A DNA stretch of 64,000 nucleotides. It comes from JBDGYW01 sp964518955 (GTDB taxonomy: Bacteria; Gemmatimonadota; Gemmatimonadetes; Gemmatimonadales; GWC2-71-9). Numbering within the stretch: position 1 is the first letter of the stretch; the number at the start of each line of letters is the position of its first letter. Made by a program: the position numbers and the translations under genes. The DNA is taken from positions 35,753 through 99,752 of the forward strand of contig CAZFHS010000018.1 in the NCBI GenBank assembly GCA_964518955.1, in the 5' to 3' direction. The notes beneath the pieces were generated by a model. It did no database searches and was not told the DNA's origin. It worked only from the letters and a program-made list of their open reading frames with translations. Positions 1-8,462 of the stretch are shown in pieces.

Positions 1-2
1 TC

Positions 3-890
3 ACTGGACCTCCTGGTGCAGGCAAGTCCACGCTCGCTGAATGTCTGATTGGCGGATACCGCGAACGCGGCTTGACGGTTGCCGTCGTGGCAGTGGATCC
101 CACCAGCCCGTTCAGCGGGGGAGCGTTGCTTGGCGATCGGATCCGGATGGAATCCGTGGCTCTCGATCCAGGTGTATTCATCAGGTCTATGGCGGCTCGC
201 GGCGCCATGGGTGGGTTAGCCACGACCACCTTGGAAGTATGTGACTTACTCGATGCGTTCGGGTTCGATCGAATCATCATCGAGACTGTGGGAGTAGGAC
301 AATCGGAGTTGGCCATCGCCGCTAGCGCTGACACAGCCGCTCTCGTTCTGGTACCGGAGTCAGGAGACGGTATTCAGGTGCTCAAGGCCGGCGTGATGGA
401 AATCGCGGATTTGTATGTCGTAAATAAGGCAGATCGCCCAGGCGGTGACCGCATGAGTCAAGAAGTGCAGGTGATGTTGGGGCTGCGTCGAGGAAACGCA
501 TACCGGAACATCGCCCCGCATCATTCAGCTGATCAGCTCGGTGATGCGGCTGGGCCGGAAGAGCTCGAGGCCGAGTGGGAGCCGAGCACTCTGATGACTG
601 TGGCGACGAAGAACGAAGGCATCGCCGACCTCATAGATGCGCTCGATGCCCATCGCGATTATATGCAGAAGTCGGGTCGGCTTGGCGAACGGCGTCGCGA
701 ACGGACCGAGCGGCATACGCGTGACGTGGTGAACCGATTGCTGGATGACATGATATGGCGTGGTTGCGGGGGGGAAGAGATTCTGTTGAATGGTATCGAC
801 GACATCGTCGCCGGGGTGAAAAGTCCATATGAGCTGGCGCACGAGATCGTAAATTGTCTGAAGCAAAGTGAGAGTATAGATGACCGATGA
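3..890 (+). CDS. meaB: MeaB/ArgK-family GTPase chaperone of acyl-CoA mutase, 5' truncated
   Basis: This G-protein chaperone loads and protects the adenosylcobalamin cofactor of acyl-CoA mutases. The reading frame is already open at the window edge and begins inside the P-loop (TGPPGAGKST), so perhaps 50-60 N-terminal residues are missing. Visible GTPase features are the P-loop, the ETVGVGQSE segment typical of the MeaB switch region, and the NKAD guanine-specificity motif. The gene overlaps the start of the mutase large subunit by 11 bases, which suggests translational coupling and matches the known MeaB-mutase partnership. A general ArgK GTPase name would be the same family. Confidence 0.93.
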   Translation, partial: TGPPGAGKSTLAECLIGGYRERGLTVAVVAVDPTSPFSGGALLGDRIRMESVALDPGVFIRSMAARGAMGGLATTTLEVCDLLDAFGFDRIIIETVGVGQSELAIAASADTAALVLVPESGDGIQVLKAGVMEIADLYVVNKADRPGGDRMSQEVQVMLGLRRGNAYRNIAPHHSADQLGDAAGPEELEAEWEPSTLMTVATKNEGIADLIDALDAHRDYMQKSGRLGERRRERTERHTRDVVNRLLDDMIWRGCGGEEILLNGIDDIVAGVKSPYELAHEIVNCLKQSESIDDR

Positions 891-2523
891 CAGCGCATAC
901 AAGGCGTGGCGCGAGGAGTACGAGCGGGGCTCCAAGCGCAAGATAGACTTCGTCAGTCAGAGTTCCGCCGAGGTGGAACCGATGTACACACCGGCCGATC
1001 TCGAGGGGTTTGAGCCTGACGTTGAACTGGGATATCCCGGGAGTTTTCCGTTCACGAGAGGCGTGCATCCCACCATGTATCGGGGGCGCCTCTGGACGAT
1101 GCGCCAATTCTCCGGTTTTGGCACCGCGGAGGATACGAACCAACGGTACAAGTTCCTGCTCGAGCGAGGTCAGACAGGGCTTTCAGTAGCGTTCGATTTT
1201 CCGACGCTCATGGGATATGACTCGGATAGCCCGGAGGCGGAGGGTGAGGTAGGGAAGTGCGGGGTTGCAATCTCGTCTCTTGCCGACATGGAGACGTTGT
1301 TCGATGGCATCCCTCTAGGAGAGATCTCGACGTCCATGACGATCAATGGCCCGGCGGCGATGCTTTTCTGCTTCTACGTTGCCGCGGCGGAACGCCAAGG
1401 AGTGGACATCTCGATCCTTCGCGGGACGGTGCAGAACGACATCCTGAAGGAGTACATGGCCCAGCACGCTTGGCTGTACCCGGTCAAACCGTCAGTCAAG
1501 GTCATAGTAGATCTGTTCGAGTGGGCCACAGAGCATACTCCGCAGTGGAACACGATTTCCATCAGCGGCTATCACATTCGGGAAGCTGGGGCGACCGCCG
1601 CTCAGGAACTAGCGTTCACACTGGCCAACGGATTTGAGTACGTAGAAAGCGCCACCGCCGCTGGGTTGGACGTGGACGAGTTTGCCCCGAGATTGTCGTT
1701 CTTCTGGGACGTGCACAATGACTTTTTTGAGGAGATCGCCAAGATGCGGGCCGCCCGGCGGATTTGGGCGAGGCGCATGAGGGATCATTACGGGGCGCAG
1801 AACCCGAAGTCGTTGATGATGCGGTTCCATTGCCAAACTGCCGGCGTTTCGCTGACGGCGCAGCAGCCGATGAACAACGTCGTGAGAGTGGCGTATCAGG
1901 CCATGGCCGCGGCACTCGCCGGCACCCAATCGCTGCATACGAACTCTTTGGATGAGACTCTAGCCCTACCGACTGAAGATGCTGTGAAGCTCGCACTCCG
2001 GACCCAACAGGTTTTGGCATATGAAACCGGCGTTGCGAACGTTGCTGATCCACTGGCCGGTTCTTATTACGTGGAGTCTTTGACCAACAAAATGGAGCAA
2101 GAAGCCGAAGAACTGTTTTCTCGCATTGCGGAGGTTGGAGGCGTTGTCAGCGGAATAGAAGCAGGTTGGTTCCAGCGTCAGATAGCTCAGAGTGCCCTTA
2201 GGTTCCAACACGAAGTAGAACAACGTCGCAGGATAGTCGTTGGCGTGAATGACTTCACCGACACGGATGAGCGTGAACTCGAGATTTTGAAGGTTAGCGC
2301 ACAGGCGGACGTGACTCAAAGGGAGCGTCTCCGCGAGTTGAGGTCGCGACGTAACGACTCAATGGTCGAGAAGAGCCTCGAGGCGTTGTACAGTGCCGCT
2401 GACCGGGATGAAAACGTCATTCCCCCGATGCTCGACTGTGCTCGGGAATTTTGTACACTTTTTGAAATAAGACACGCGTTGGAGCGGGTGTACGGTGCTT
2501 ACCGCGAACCCGTCTTCTTCTAA
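880..2523 (+). CDS. Acyl-CoA mutase large subunit (methylmalonyl-CoA mutase family, isobutyryl-CoA-mutase-type residues)
   Basis: This is the catalytic TIM-barrel subunit of a B12-dependent acyl-CoA mutase, 547 aa, without the cobalamin domain, which is encoded separately downstream. Landmarks are HPTMYRGRLWTMRQF, FDFPTLMGYDSD, TINGPAAM, GTVQNDILKEYMAQ and the SISGYHIREAGAT stretch. The residues that read the acyl group are Phe77 and Gln195. In characterised methylmalonyl-CoA mutase these are Tyr89 and Arg207, and in isobutyryl-CoA mutase they are Phe80 and Gln198. The 118-residue spacing is the same in all three. I therefore infer isobutyryl/butyryl-CoA isomerisation rather than methylmalonyl-CoA use, although automatic annotation would probably say methylmalonyl-CoA mutase. 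Confidence 0.93.
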   Translation: MTDDSAYKAWREEYERGSKRKIDFVSQSSAEVEPMYTPADLEGFEPDVELGYPGSFPFTRGVHPTMYRGRLWTMRQFSGFGTAEDTNQRYKFLLERGQTGLSVAFDFPTLMGYDSDSPEAEGEVGKCGVAISSLADMETLFDGIPLGEISTSMTINGPAAMLFCFYVAAAERQGVDISILRGTVQNDILKEYMAQHAWLYPVKPSVKVIVDLFEWATEHTPQWNTISISGYHIREAGATAAQELAFTLANGFEYVESATAAGLDVDEFAPRLSFFWDVHNDFFEEIAKMRAARRIWARRMRDHYGAQNPKSLMMRFHCQTAGVSLTAQQPMNNVVRVAYQAMAAALAGTQSLHTNSLDETLALPTEDAVKLALRTQQVLAYETGVANVADPLAGSYYVESLTNKMEQEAEELFSRIAEVGGVVSGIEAGWFQRQIAQSALRFQHEVEQRRRIVVGVNDFTDTDERELEILKVSAQADVTQRERLRELRSRRNDSMVEKSLEALYSAADRDENVIPPMLDCAREFCTLFEIRHALERVYGAYREPVFF

Positions 2524-2552
2524 TTTGGCTTTGACGACAAGGTTGGACACTG

Positions 2553-3755
2553 ATGGTTGAAACAAAGGAACCAGGCGGACCTCCCACTCTGAAGGCATTG
2601 ATGGACAGGTTTGCCAGTGTCGGTACCACGGAACACTGGGTTGTTTCATGCTACCTGAAACTCGAACCACGCGACAGGGCGCGTGGCAAATATCAGATCA
2701 AACTGAAAAATCGCATCAAACAGCGGTTACACGCGCTCGATGAACTCGGCTTGTCTCGCACAGAACAAGACACGATCGATAGGGACCTGCAACGGATTCG
2801 AGAGTACCTCGACGATTCGACGCACCTCCCGATGGGGCGCGGAATCGCAATATTCGCGTGCGAACCCCTCGGACTATTCGAGGCCGTGCCCCTTCCACAC
2901 GTTTTTCGATCGCGACTCGTGGTTGACCGGTCGCCATCGGTACGGGAGTTGGTTGCGTTGCACGACGAATTCGGCCTTGTGCACTGCGCGGTGGGTGACC
3001 GAACGAGTGCTCGTTTCTTTCGCGTGACCGCATTTGGTGTGCAGGAACTGACCGGGAGATCTCCAGGTGCCACCACTCGCGCCACCAAATTTCACGGCAC
3101 ACGTACTGGTGCGGGGCACGGCGGCAGCGTAGCTGGAGCGGGAGAACACAACTTCAATCGGCGGATGCAAAAGGAAAAGGACCGCCACTACGCTGACGTG
3201 GCGGAACGCCTGCTCGATTTGAGTCAAAGCGAGGGCGCGCGTGGGGTCGTCATAGGCGGAAACGGTTCTGACGCGAATGCGCTGATCCCGCACCTTCATC
3301 CTTATGTTCGCAAGGACCTATTGGGCACAACCAAGCTGAACCCAAAATCTGCGACCCCCCCTGAAGTGATGGATGCTGTTCTGACTGTGAGGCGTGAGTC
3401 GGAACGTGACTGGGAGGCTCAACATATTGACAAACTCAACGATGGACTCGGGACGGGTTGGGCGGTAACTGGAGTCGAAGAGACGCTTCGCGCGCTGTCG
3501 ATTGGGCAGGTGCGCACACTGCTGGTAGATCCTACAGCAGCGTTGGGTGGTTTTAGATGCAAAGACTCCGGCAGATTGACAATCGTCGAAGGCACTTGTA
3601 AGGACGAAGGTGGCGCCCAGGGCGTTCCCGATATCATCGATGAGGCAATCGAAGAGGCGCTGCATCAAGGCTGCCATGTGAACGTAATCGAGAACAAAGA
3701 AGCGCGGTCGCCGCTGGATTGCCTGGCTGCGCTGCTTCGGTTCACCGGTGCTTGA
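2553..3755 (+). CDS. baeRF (bacterial eRF1-like) family protein, probably family 10
   Basis: This 400-aa protein looks like a bacterial homologue of archaeo-eukaryotic release factor domains (the baeRF/Vms1 group). It starts with VSCYLKLEPRDR and a helical N-terminal region. It then has the central strand region (HCAVGDRTSARFF) typical of eRF1 domain 2. A glycine-rich loop followed by GEHNFNRRM and KEKDRHYADVAERLLDL resembles the Gly-rich/RFQRR loop of the family. The C-terminal part (RTLLVDPTAALGGFRC) resembles eRF1 domain 3. Related proteins act on ribosome-bound peptidyl-tRNA. No function is established for this group, and its place between the two mutase subunit genes is unexplained. The start ATG has only a weak ribosome binding site. 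Confidence 0.75.
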   Translation: MVETKEPGGPPTLKALMDRFASVGTTEHWVVSCYLKLEPRDRARGKYQIKLKNRIKQRLHALDELGLSRTEQDTIDRDLQRIREYLDDSTHLPMGRGIAIFACEPLGLFEAVPLPHVFRSRLVVDRSPSVRELVALHDEFGLVHCAVGDRTSARFFRVTAFGVQELTGRSPGATTRATKFHGTRTGAGHGGSVAGAGEHNFNRRMQKEKDRHYADVAERLLDLSQSEGARGVVIGGNGSDANALIPHLHPYVRKDLLGTTKLNPKSATPPEVMDAVLTVRRESERDWEAQHIDKLNDGLGTGWAVTGVEETLRALSIGQVRTLLVDPTAALGGFRCKDSGRLTIVEGTCKDEGGAQGVPDIIDEAIEEALHQGCHVNVIENKEARSPLDCLAALLRFTGA

Positions 3756-3783
3756 TTGAGTGCACAAAGCAAAGGAAATTGAC

Positions 3784-4197
3784 TTGAGACAGGGATCCCA
3801 GCGAATCAGAATCCTCGTCGGTAAACCGGGCCTCGATGGCCACGATCGTGGGGCCAAGGTCGTAGCCGCCGGTCTTCGGGATGCGGGCATGGAGGTGGTG
3901 TACACGGGACTGCATCAAACTCCCGAGATGATCGTCGCCGCGGCTGTGCAGGAGGATGTCGACGTCGTAGGCTTGTCGATTCTCTCAGGTGCCCACATGA
4001 CTCTCTTCCCGCGGGTCAAGGCATTGCTCGAGGATCAGGGAAGGGACGATGTTCTCGTCGTTGGCGGTGGCATAATTCCGGAAGACGACATGAAAGAGCT
4101 CGAATCCAAAGGCATCGCAAGGATGTTCGGGCCGGGCACATCCACGCAGGATATAGTTGACTACATAACGGCGTGGTTCCAGGCTCGTTCGACCTGA
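3784..4197 (+). CDS. Acyl-CoA mutase small subunit, B12-binding domain
   Basis: This Rossmann-fold cobalamin-binding subunit partners the large subunit encoded about 1.3 kb upstream. It shows the signature KPGLDGHDRG, whose His is the lower axial cobalt ligand, then LSILSGAH and VVGGGIIP, which contact the nucleotide tail. I prefer the TTG at 3784 because AAAGGA at 3771-3776 lies seven bases upstream. An in-frame GTG at 3760 would add eight residues but lacks a ribosome binding site. At about 137 aa it is a stand-alone B12 domain, as in mutases with separate alpha and beta chains. Whether it forms a 2:2 complex is inference. Confidence 0.92.
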   Translation: MRQGSQRIRILVGKPGLDGHDRGAKVVAAGLRDAGMEVVYTGLHQTPEMIVAAAVQEDVDVVGLSILSGAHMTLFPRVKALLEDQGRDDVLVVGGGIIPEDDMKELESKGIARMFGPGTSTQDIVDYITAWFQARST

Positions 4198-4249
4198 GCT
4201 TGTCGGTGTAAGAGCACCACGTCACCGTGAGACCGAACCAGGTGTTTGC

Positions 4250-7123
4250 ATGAGAAGGTGGGCAGTTGCCGCGATTGGCGTGTCCACCTTTTTGGCGTGC
4301 TCACCGCTCTCTCTAGGATCAGGTCGGCCATCATCGCAAGAATTGGCTCAGCGGAACGATTCCGGAGCGGCCGAAATCGTTCAGCCGGTAGTCTGGACAC
4401 CACGCAAGCCGATGATACCGCCCCGTGTGGCAATGCTTGCTGGGTTGCTGCCACTGCGCGCTCTTGGCATCGATGAATTCAGATCGAACAATCCCGAGTA
4501 TGACGGGCGGGGTGTCCTGATTGCGATTCTCGACAATGGTATCGAACCGAACATACCAGGTCTGTCACTCACTTCCTCTGACGCTCCGAAGCTGGTCGAT
4601 CTGCGCGACTTCTCAGGTGAGGGCCGCATTGCTCTCGAACCGCTCCACTTTGTGCACGATGACACCGTGGTGATCGAGGGGCAGACCGTGTTCGGTATGC
4701 GTAGTTTGAGCGAACGAGCGCGGCCGCCGTTCTGGGCGGGCTCGTTTCGCGAGAAGGACCTTGGCGTCTCCAAAGCCGCAGACGTAAACGGCAACGGTCG
4801 GAGATCAGACGAGTTTCCCATATTTGCGGTTCGGTTGCGGGACGGATGGGCGGTAGTCACCGACACCGACGGCGATCGCTCTCTGGACGGCGAACCGTTC
4901 GTACGAGACTATTCCGTAGCCCGCGAAACCTTCTCCTTTGTCGGTGCATCAGCCGTAAATGCGGTGAGTCCAATGTCGTTTGCCGTCAATATGGCCGCCG
5001 ACGTTGATGAGCCGGTAGTCGACCTCGTATTCGATAACTCCGGGCACGGGACGCACGTCGCCGGCATTGCCGCTGGAAACAATCTGTTCGGTGTAGCCGG
5101 ATTCGACGGAGTTGCTCCTGGCGCACAGGTGCTGGGTCTCAAGATTGCGGACAACGCACGTGGTGGCATTTCCGTCGGCGGCAGCGTGTTGCGGGCAATG
5201 GAGTTCGCTGTTGAATTCGCGGTGCGGCGCGATATGCCGCTTGTGATCAACATGAGTTACGGAATCGGCAACGAAGATGAAGGCGCAGCGTTGATCGATT
5301 CCCTGATCGACGTTTTCACATTCAATCACCCAAACGTCGTCTTTGTCGTCTCGGCAGGAAATGAAGGGCCTGGGCTCTCGAGCGTTGGAATCCCCGGTTC
5401 AGCCCGCCAAGCGCTCTCGGTCTGCGCGCTGGCTCCTGCAGTCTTTGCGCACAGCCCCGGACCTGGTGTGTTGAAAAAGTCGAACGTTGTTGCGTCTTGG
5501 AGTGCCCGCGGTGGAGAGATTGCCAAACCCGACCTCTGTGCACCGGGCAAGGCCTTCTCGGTTGTCCCTCCGTGGCGCTCGGGGGATGAAGTGCTAGAGG
5601 GCACCAGTCAGGCTGCTCCCCAGGTAGCCGGGGCTGCGGCTTTGCTGTTATCTGCGGTTCGTGCACGCAATGGGGTTTCGCGTGCAGCCGACATCGTGCG
5701 GGCCTTGAAGAACACGGCAGCGAAGCCCACAGGTTTTACCGCGTTGGACGTGGGCTCGGGAGTTCCGAACGTGGGTGCCGCTCTCGACTGGTTGGTGGCC
5801 GGGCACCAGGCGGGCGTCTATTCCGTGAGAGCCGTGACCGAAGGCAGTGAATCACGGCGTGTCTCAGCGGCCTACCGTCGGTCGGGCCTAGCGTCCCCGG
5901 CGGACACCGTGCAGCGATTTGTGGTGCAGTCAATAGGAGGACAGCCTGCGGCGCGCTTGTTGTTGCGTCCGGATGTAGACTGGATCACTGCTCCAGCCTT
6001 TGTCGAACCACGCGGCGGACCTGTGACGGTTGAACTCAGGTATGATCGATCAAAACTGCACAATCCAGGGCTTTATGTTGGAACCGTAACAGCCCGCTCC
6101 GCTACTGACACTGCTGCCGGGCCGCTGTTCGAGTTGTTGAATACGATTGTCGTGCCGCACGGACTGTCTCCCGGAGGCTACAAACACAAACTCGAGCCGG
6201 GATCAACACATCGACATTTCTTCGAAGTGCCCGTTGGGGCTGGAGGCCTCGACGTGGCCGTCGGTTTGTCCGATCCGTCGTCGAAAGCAACTCTATACCT
6301 ATTCGAACCAGACGGGCGTCCGTTTCGCGGCCGCTCGGAAAGGACGGTCGGAGGACATAGAAGTTCGACGGTATCCATACAAGTCGCTGCAGACGAGTTG
6401 GTGCGGGGTGTATACGAGGCGGTTGTTCTGGCACCACAAACAGATGAAGTCGCATTCTGGCTGGAGGTGGCAGTTCCAGACGTTGTGGTCGAGTCGGTCG
6501 ATGACGGAGCTATCGCGACGATACGCAACCTTGGCAACAACAGAGTGCGTGCAATCGTTTCTGCCGATCTGCTCGGCGCTGCAACGTCTGTCTCGATTAA
6601 AGGATCGGGATCGATGCCTGAGTCTGTGCGTCTGTCGCCGCCTCATTGGGCGGATCGCGCACAACTCACAGTGTCTTTGCCAAAGGCAAATTGGAACAGC
6701 ATAACCGGGTTCGGAGTGACTGTAGCTGACTGCATTGGCACCCGCATCGGCGATGGCCCGCTCATCTACTCTGGGGCGAGGCAAATCGTCGATCTGGCTT
6801 CACTGGAACACTTCGGTGAACTCAACGTAGAACTGCTACCGGCATTTGTGCGTAGCGATGCACTGACCGAATGGGAAGCGGAGCTCGAAGTAGTCTATTT
6901 GCTGCCCGGCGCCGTTAGACTAGCGCTGCCCGACGGTAGCGAACGGGCGGGATTGTTGTTGGAGGCTCACGCTTCGAGACAGGTCGACTTCGACCTGACA
7001 ACTGCATGGCCCGGTGCGCGGGCTAACCTGCGGCCTCTCGTAGAGGTGATTGCGCGGCTTCCCGTCGGGCCACCGTCTATAAGGCGGGGAGTTTCGATGC
7101 CCGAGAAAGCGATCGAAAGATGA
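4250..7123 (+). CDS. Secreted S8 subtilisin-family serine peptidase, tripeptidyl-peptidase II-like
   Basis: The 957-aa protein starts with a signal sequence ending in FLAC, so it may be a lipoprotein although the lipobox is imperfect. The catalytic triad is Asp95 (IAILDNGIEPN), His266 (SGHGTHVAG) and Ser453 (GTSQAAPQVAGAA), with oxyanion Asn371 (VSAGNEG). The 171-residue gap between Asp and His, and the text around Asp95 (PGL...KLVDLRDFSGEG), resemble tripeptidyl peptidase II rather than classical subtilisins. That insert contains two EF-hand-like acidic loops (DVNGNGRRSDE, DTDGDRSLDGE) likely to bind calcium. The C-terminal 450 residues are beta-rich and unassigned. The stop codon overlaps the next start as ATGA, indicating coupling to the crotonase gene. 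Confidence 0.88.
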   Translation: MRRWAVAAIGVSTFLACSPLSLGSGRPSSQELAQRNDSGAAEIVQPVVWTPRKPMIPPRVAMLAGLLPLRALGIDEFRSNNPEYDGRGVLIAILDNGIEPNIPGLSLTSSDAPKLVDLRDFSGEGRIALEPLHFVHDDTVVIEGQTVFGMRSLSERARPPFWAGSFREKDLGVSKAADVNGNGRRSDEFPIFAVRLRDGWAVVTDTDGDRSLDGEPFVRDYSVARETFSFVGASAVNAVSPMSFAVNMAADVDEPVVDLVFDNSGHGTHVAGIAAGNNLFGVAGFDGVAPGAQVLGLKIADNARGGISVGGSVLRAMEFAVEFAVRRDMPLVINMSYGIGNEDEGAALIDSLIDVFTFNHPNVVFVVSAGNEGPGLSSVGIPGSARQALSVCALAPAVFAHSPGPGVLKKSNVVASWSARGGEIAKPDLCAPGKAFSVVPPWRSGDEVLEGTSQAAPQVAGAAALLLSAVRARNGVSRAADIVRALKNTAAKPTGFTALDVGSGVPNVGAALDWLVAGHQAGVYSVRAVTEGSESRRVSAAYRRSGLASPADTVQRFVVQSIGGQPAARLLLRPDVDWITAPAFVEPRGGPVTVELRYDRSKLHNPGLYVGTVTARSATDTAAGPLFELLNTIVVPHGLSPGGYKHKLEPGSTHRHFFEVPVGAGGLDVAVGLSDPSSKATLYLFEPDGRPFRGRSERTVGGHRSSTVSIQVAADELVRGVYEAVVLAPQTDEVAFWLEVAVPDVVVESVDDGAIATIRNLGNNRVRAIVSADLLGAATSVSIKGSGSMPESVRLSPPHWADRAQLTVSLPKANWNSITGFGVTVADCIGTRIGDGPLIYSGARQIVDLASLEHFGELNVELLPAFVRSDALTEWEAELEVVYLLPGAVRLALPDGSERAGLLLEAHASRQVDFDLTTAWPGARANLRPLVEVIARLPVGPPSIRRGVSMPEKAIER

Positions 7124-7881
7124 CGTCCGATACCGTACGTGCCGAACTGACAAACGGCGTATTGAGGTTGACGCTCAACCGCCCTGAGAAGCGAAATGCA
7201 CTCAATTCAGAAACGGTGCATGCCCTCCACTCTGCGCTAGAGCGTGCTGCTTCAGATGCACACGTCCGGGCAGTGGCGATCTTGGGTGCCGGCAAGGACT
7301 TTTGTGCAGGTGCGGACCTTGCTGAGCTGTTGGATTCAGTCGGCCAATCGCAGGATGAGAATGCGTCTCAGGCGCAACGTTTGGGCGACGTGTTTGTAGC
7401 CATCCGGAACCTTCCGAAGGTGGTCGTGGCTGTGGTGACAGGACGGGCTCTGGCGGGTGGCTGCGGGTTTGCGTCGGCTTGCGATATCGTGATTGCCCGC
7501 GAAGATGCGTCGTTTGGATACCCGGAGGTGAGGAGAGGTTTCGTTCCGGCCATGGTCATGGCTATGCTGCGAAGATCGGTGGGTGAGAAGGTCGCATTCG
7601 ACTTGGTGGGCACCGGACGGTTGTTGTCGGCGACGGAGGCGGTACAGATCGGTCTAGTATCGCGCGTTATACCGATGGAAGAGTTTGAAGACTCGGTCGA
7701 TACACTGCTCGACGCATTGGCTTCTTCGAGCCCGTCGGCGACGGCATTGATCAAGAGGCAATTTTACGAACTGGACGGCCGTAGTTTCGAAGAAAGCATA
7801 GCGCTCGGAGCGCGAGTCAATGCGGTAGCCAGAGCAACCCCGGACTTCAAGGAGTCCGTCGGCAAGTTCTTGAACAAATGA
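7120..7881 (+). CDS. Enoyl-CoA hydratase/isomerase (crotonase family)
   Basis: This 253-aa crotonase-fold enzyme has the oxyanion-hole segments FCAGADL and ALAGGCG. Of the two catalytic glutamates of rat crotonase, the one equivalent to Glu164 is present (Glu136, in FGYPEVRRG), while the Glu144 position is Gly116. A single glutamate with a nearby GFVPA motif resembles methylglutaconyl-CoA hydratases of leucine breakdown (LiuC/GnyH). That would fit a branched-chain acyl-CoA operon, but the assignment is inference. Translation is coupled to the upstream peptidase through an ATGA overlap. Confidence 0.88.
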   Translation: MTSDTVRAELTNGVLRLTLNRPEKRNALNSETVHALHSALERAASDAHVRAVAILGAGKDFCAGADLAELLDSVGQSQDENASQAQRLGDVFVAIRNLPKVVVAVVTGRALAGGCGFASACDIVIAREDASFGYPEVRRGFVPAMVMAMLRRSVGEKVAFDLVGTGRLLSATEAVQIGLVSRVIPMEEFEDSVDTLLDALASSSPSATALIKRQFYELDGRSFEESIALGARVNAVARATPDFKESVGKFLNK

Positions 7882-7893
7882 GGTAGTCGAAGC

Positions 7894-8451
7894 ATGGGAA
7901 AGCTGAAATTCGTTGCTGCTGTTGCCGCAATCTCCCTGCTGGGGTTTGGATGCAAAGATTCGTCAGGACCGGAGGATGCGGGCTTCACTGCCACCATCAG
8001 CGGCGATATGGACCGGTCCGTTTCTGGCGAAGCTATCTTCGGCGTCTCGAGCGAGGGTGGAGTAGACCGTTGGATGATTTTTATGGTCGACGGCGTGTTC
8101 TTGGGCTTGGATTTCGATATGATCAGGTTCTCAAGGGAGGCTAGTAGAACGCCGATACCGGTTGGCACCCACACGATATCCACGGCCACCTCCAACACCC
8201 TGGATGACGAAGACATAACCGCGGCATACATGACTTCACTCGATCATGGTGCTTCCTTTGGGGTGTTCACGTCTGTATCAGGGACCCTCACCATTGCTTC
8301 TGCAAACTCGGACCGAGTAACAGGCAGCTTCGCGTTCACTTCCACCAGGCAATTGGGATACGGCGATTCGATTGTAGGGGTAGAGGACCTCAGTATGTCG
8401 GGCACCTTCATTGCGGAGGCGGGCAATATCCCCTCCGGAACCGGCACTTGA
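7894..8451 (+). CDS. Exported lipoprotein-like protein of unknown function
   Basis: The 185-aa product has a hydrophobic N-terminus ending in LLGFGCKDSSGP, which looks like a type II signal with a loose lipobox. The rest is rich in Ser, Thr, Gly and beta-prone residues, with a SGDMDRSVSGEAIFG opening and a VSGTLTIASANSDRVTGSFAFTS stretch split by alternating strands. This resembles small beta-sandwich lipoproteins common in this kind of genome. It lies 12 bases after the crotonase gene and overlaps the next gene's longest possible start, so it is part of the same operon. No function can be assigned. Confidence 0.7.
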   Translation: MGKLKFVAAVAAISLLGFGCKDSSGPEDAGFTATISGDMDRSVSGEAIFGVSSEGGVDRWMIFMVDGVFLGLDFDMIRFSREASRTPIPVGTHTISTATSNTLDDEDITAAYMTSLDHGASFGVFTSVSGTLTIASANSDRVTGSFAFTSTRQLGYGDSIVGVEDLSMSGTFIAEAGNIPSGTGT

Positions 8452-8462
8452 GGAAATCCGAG

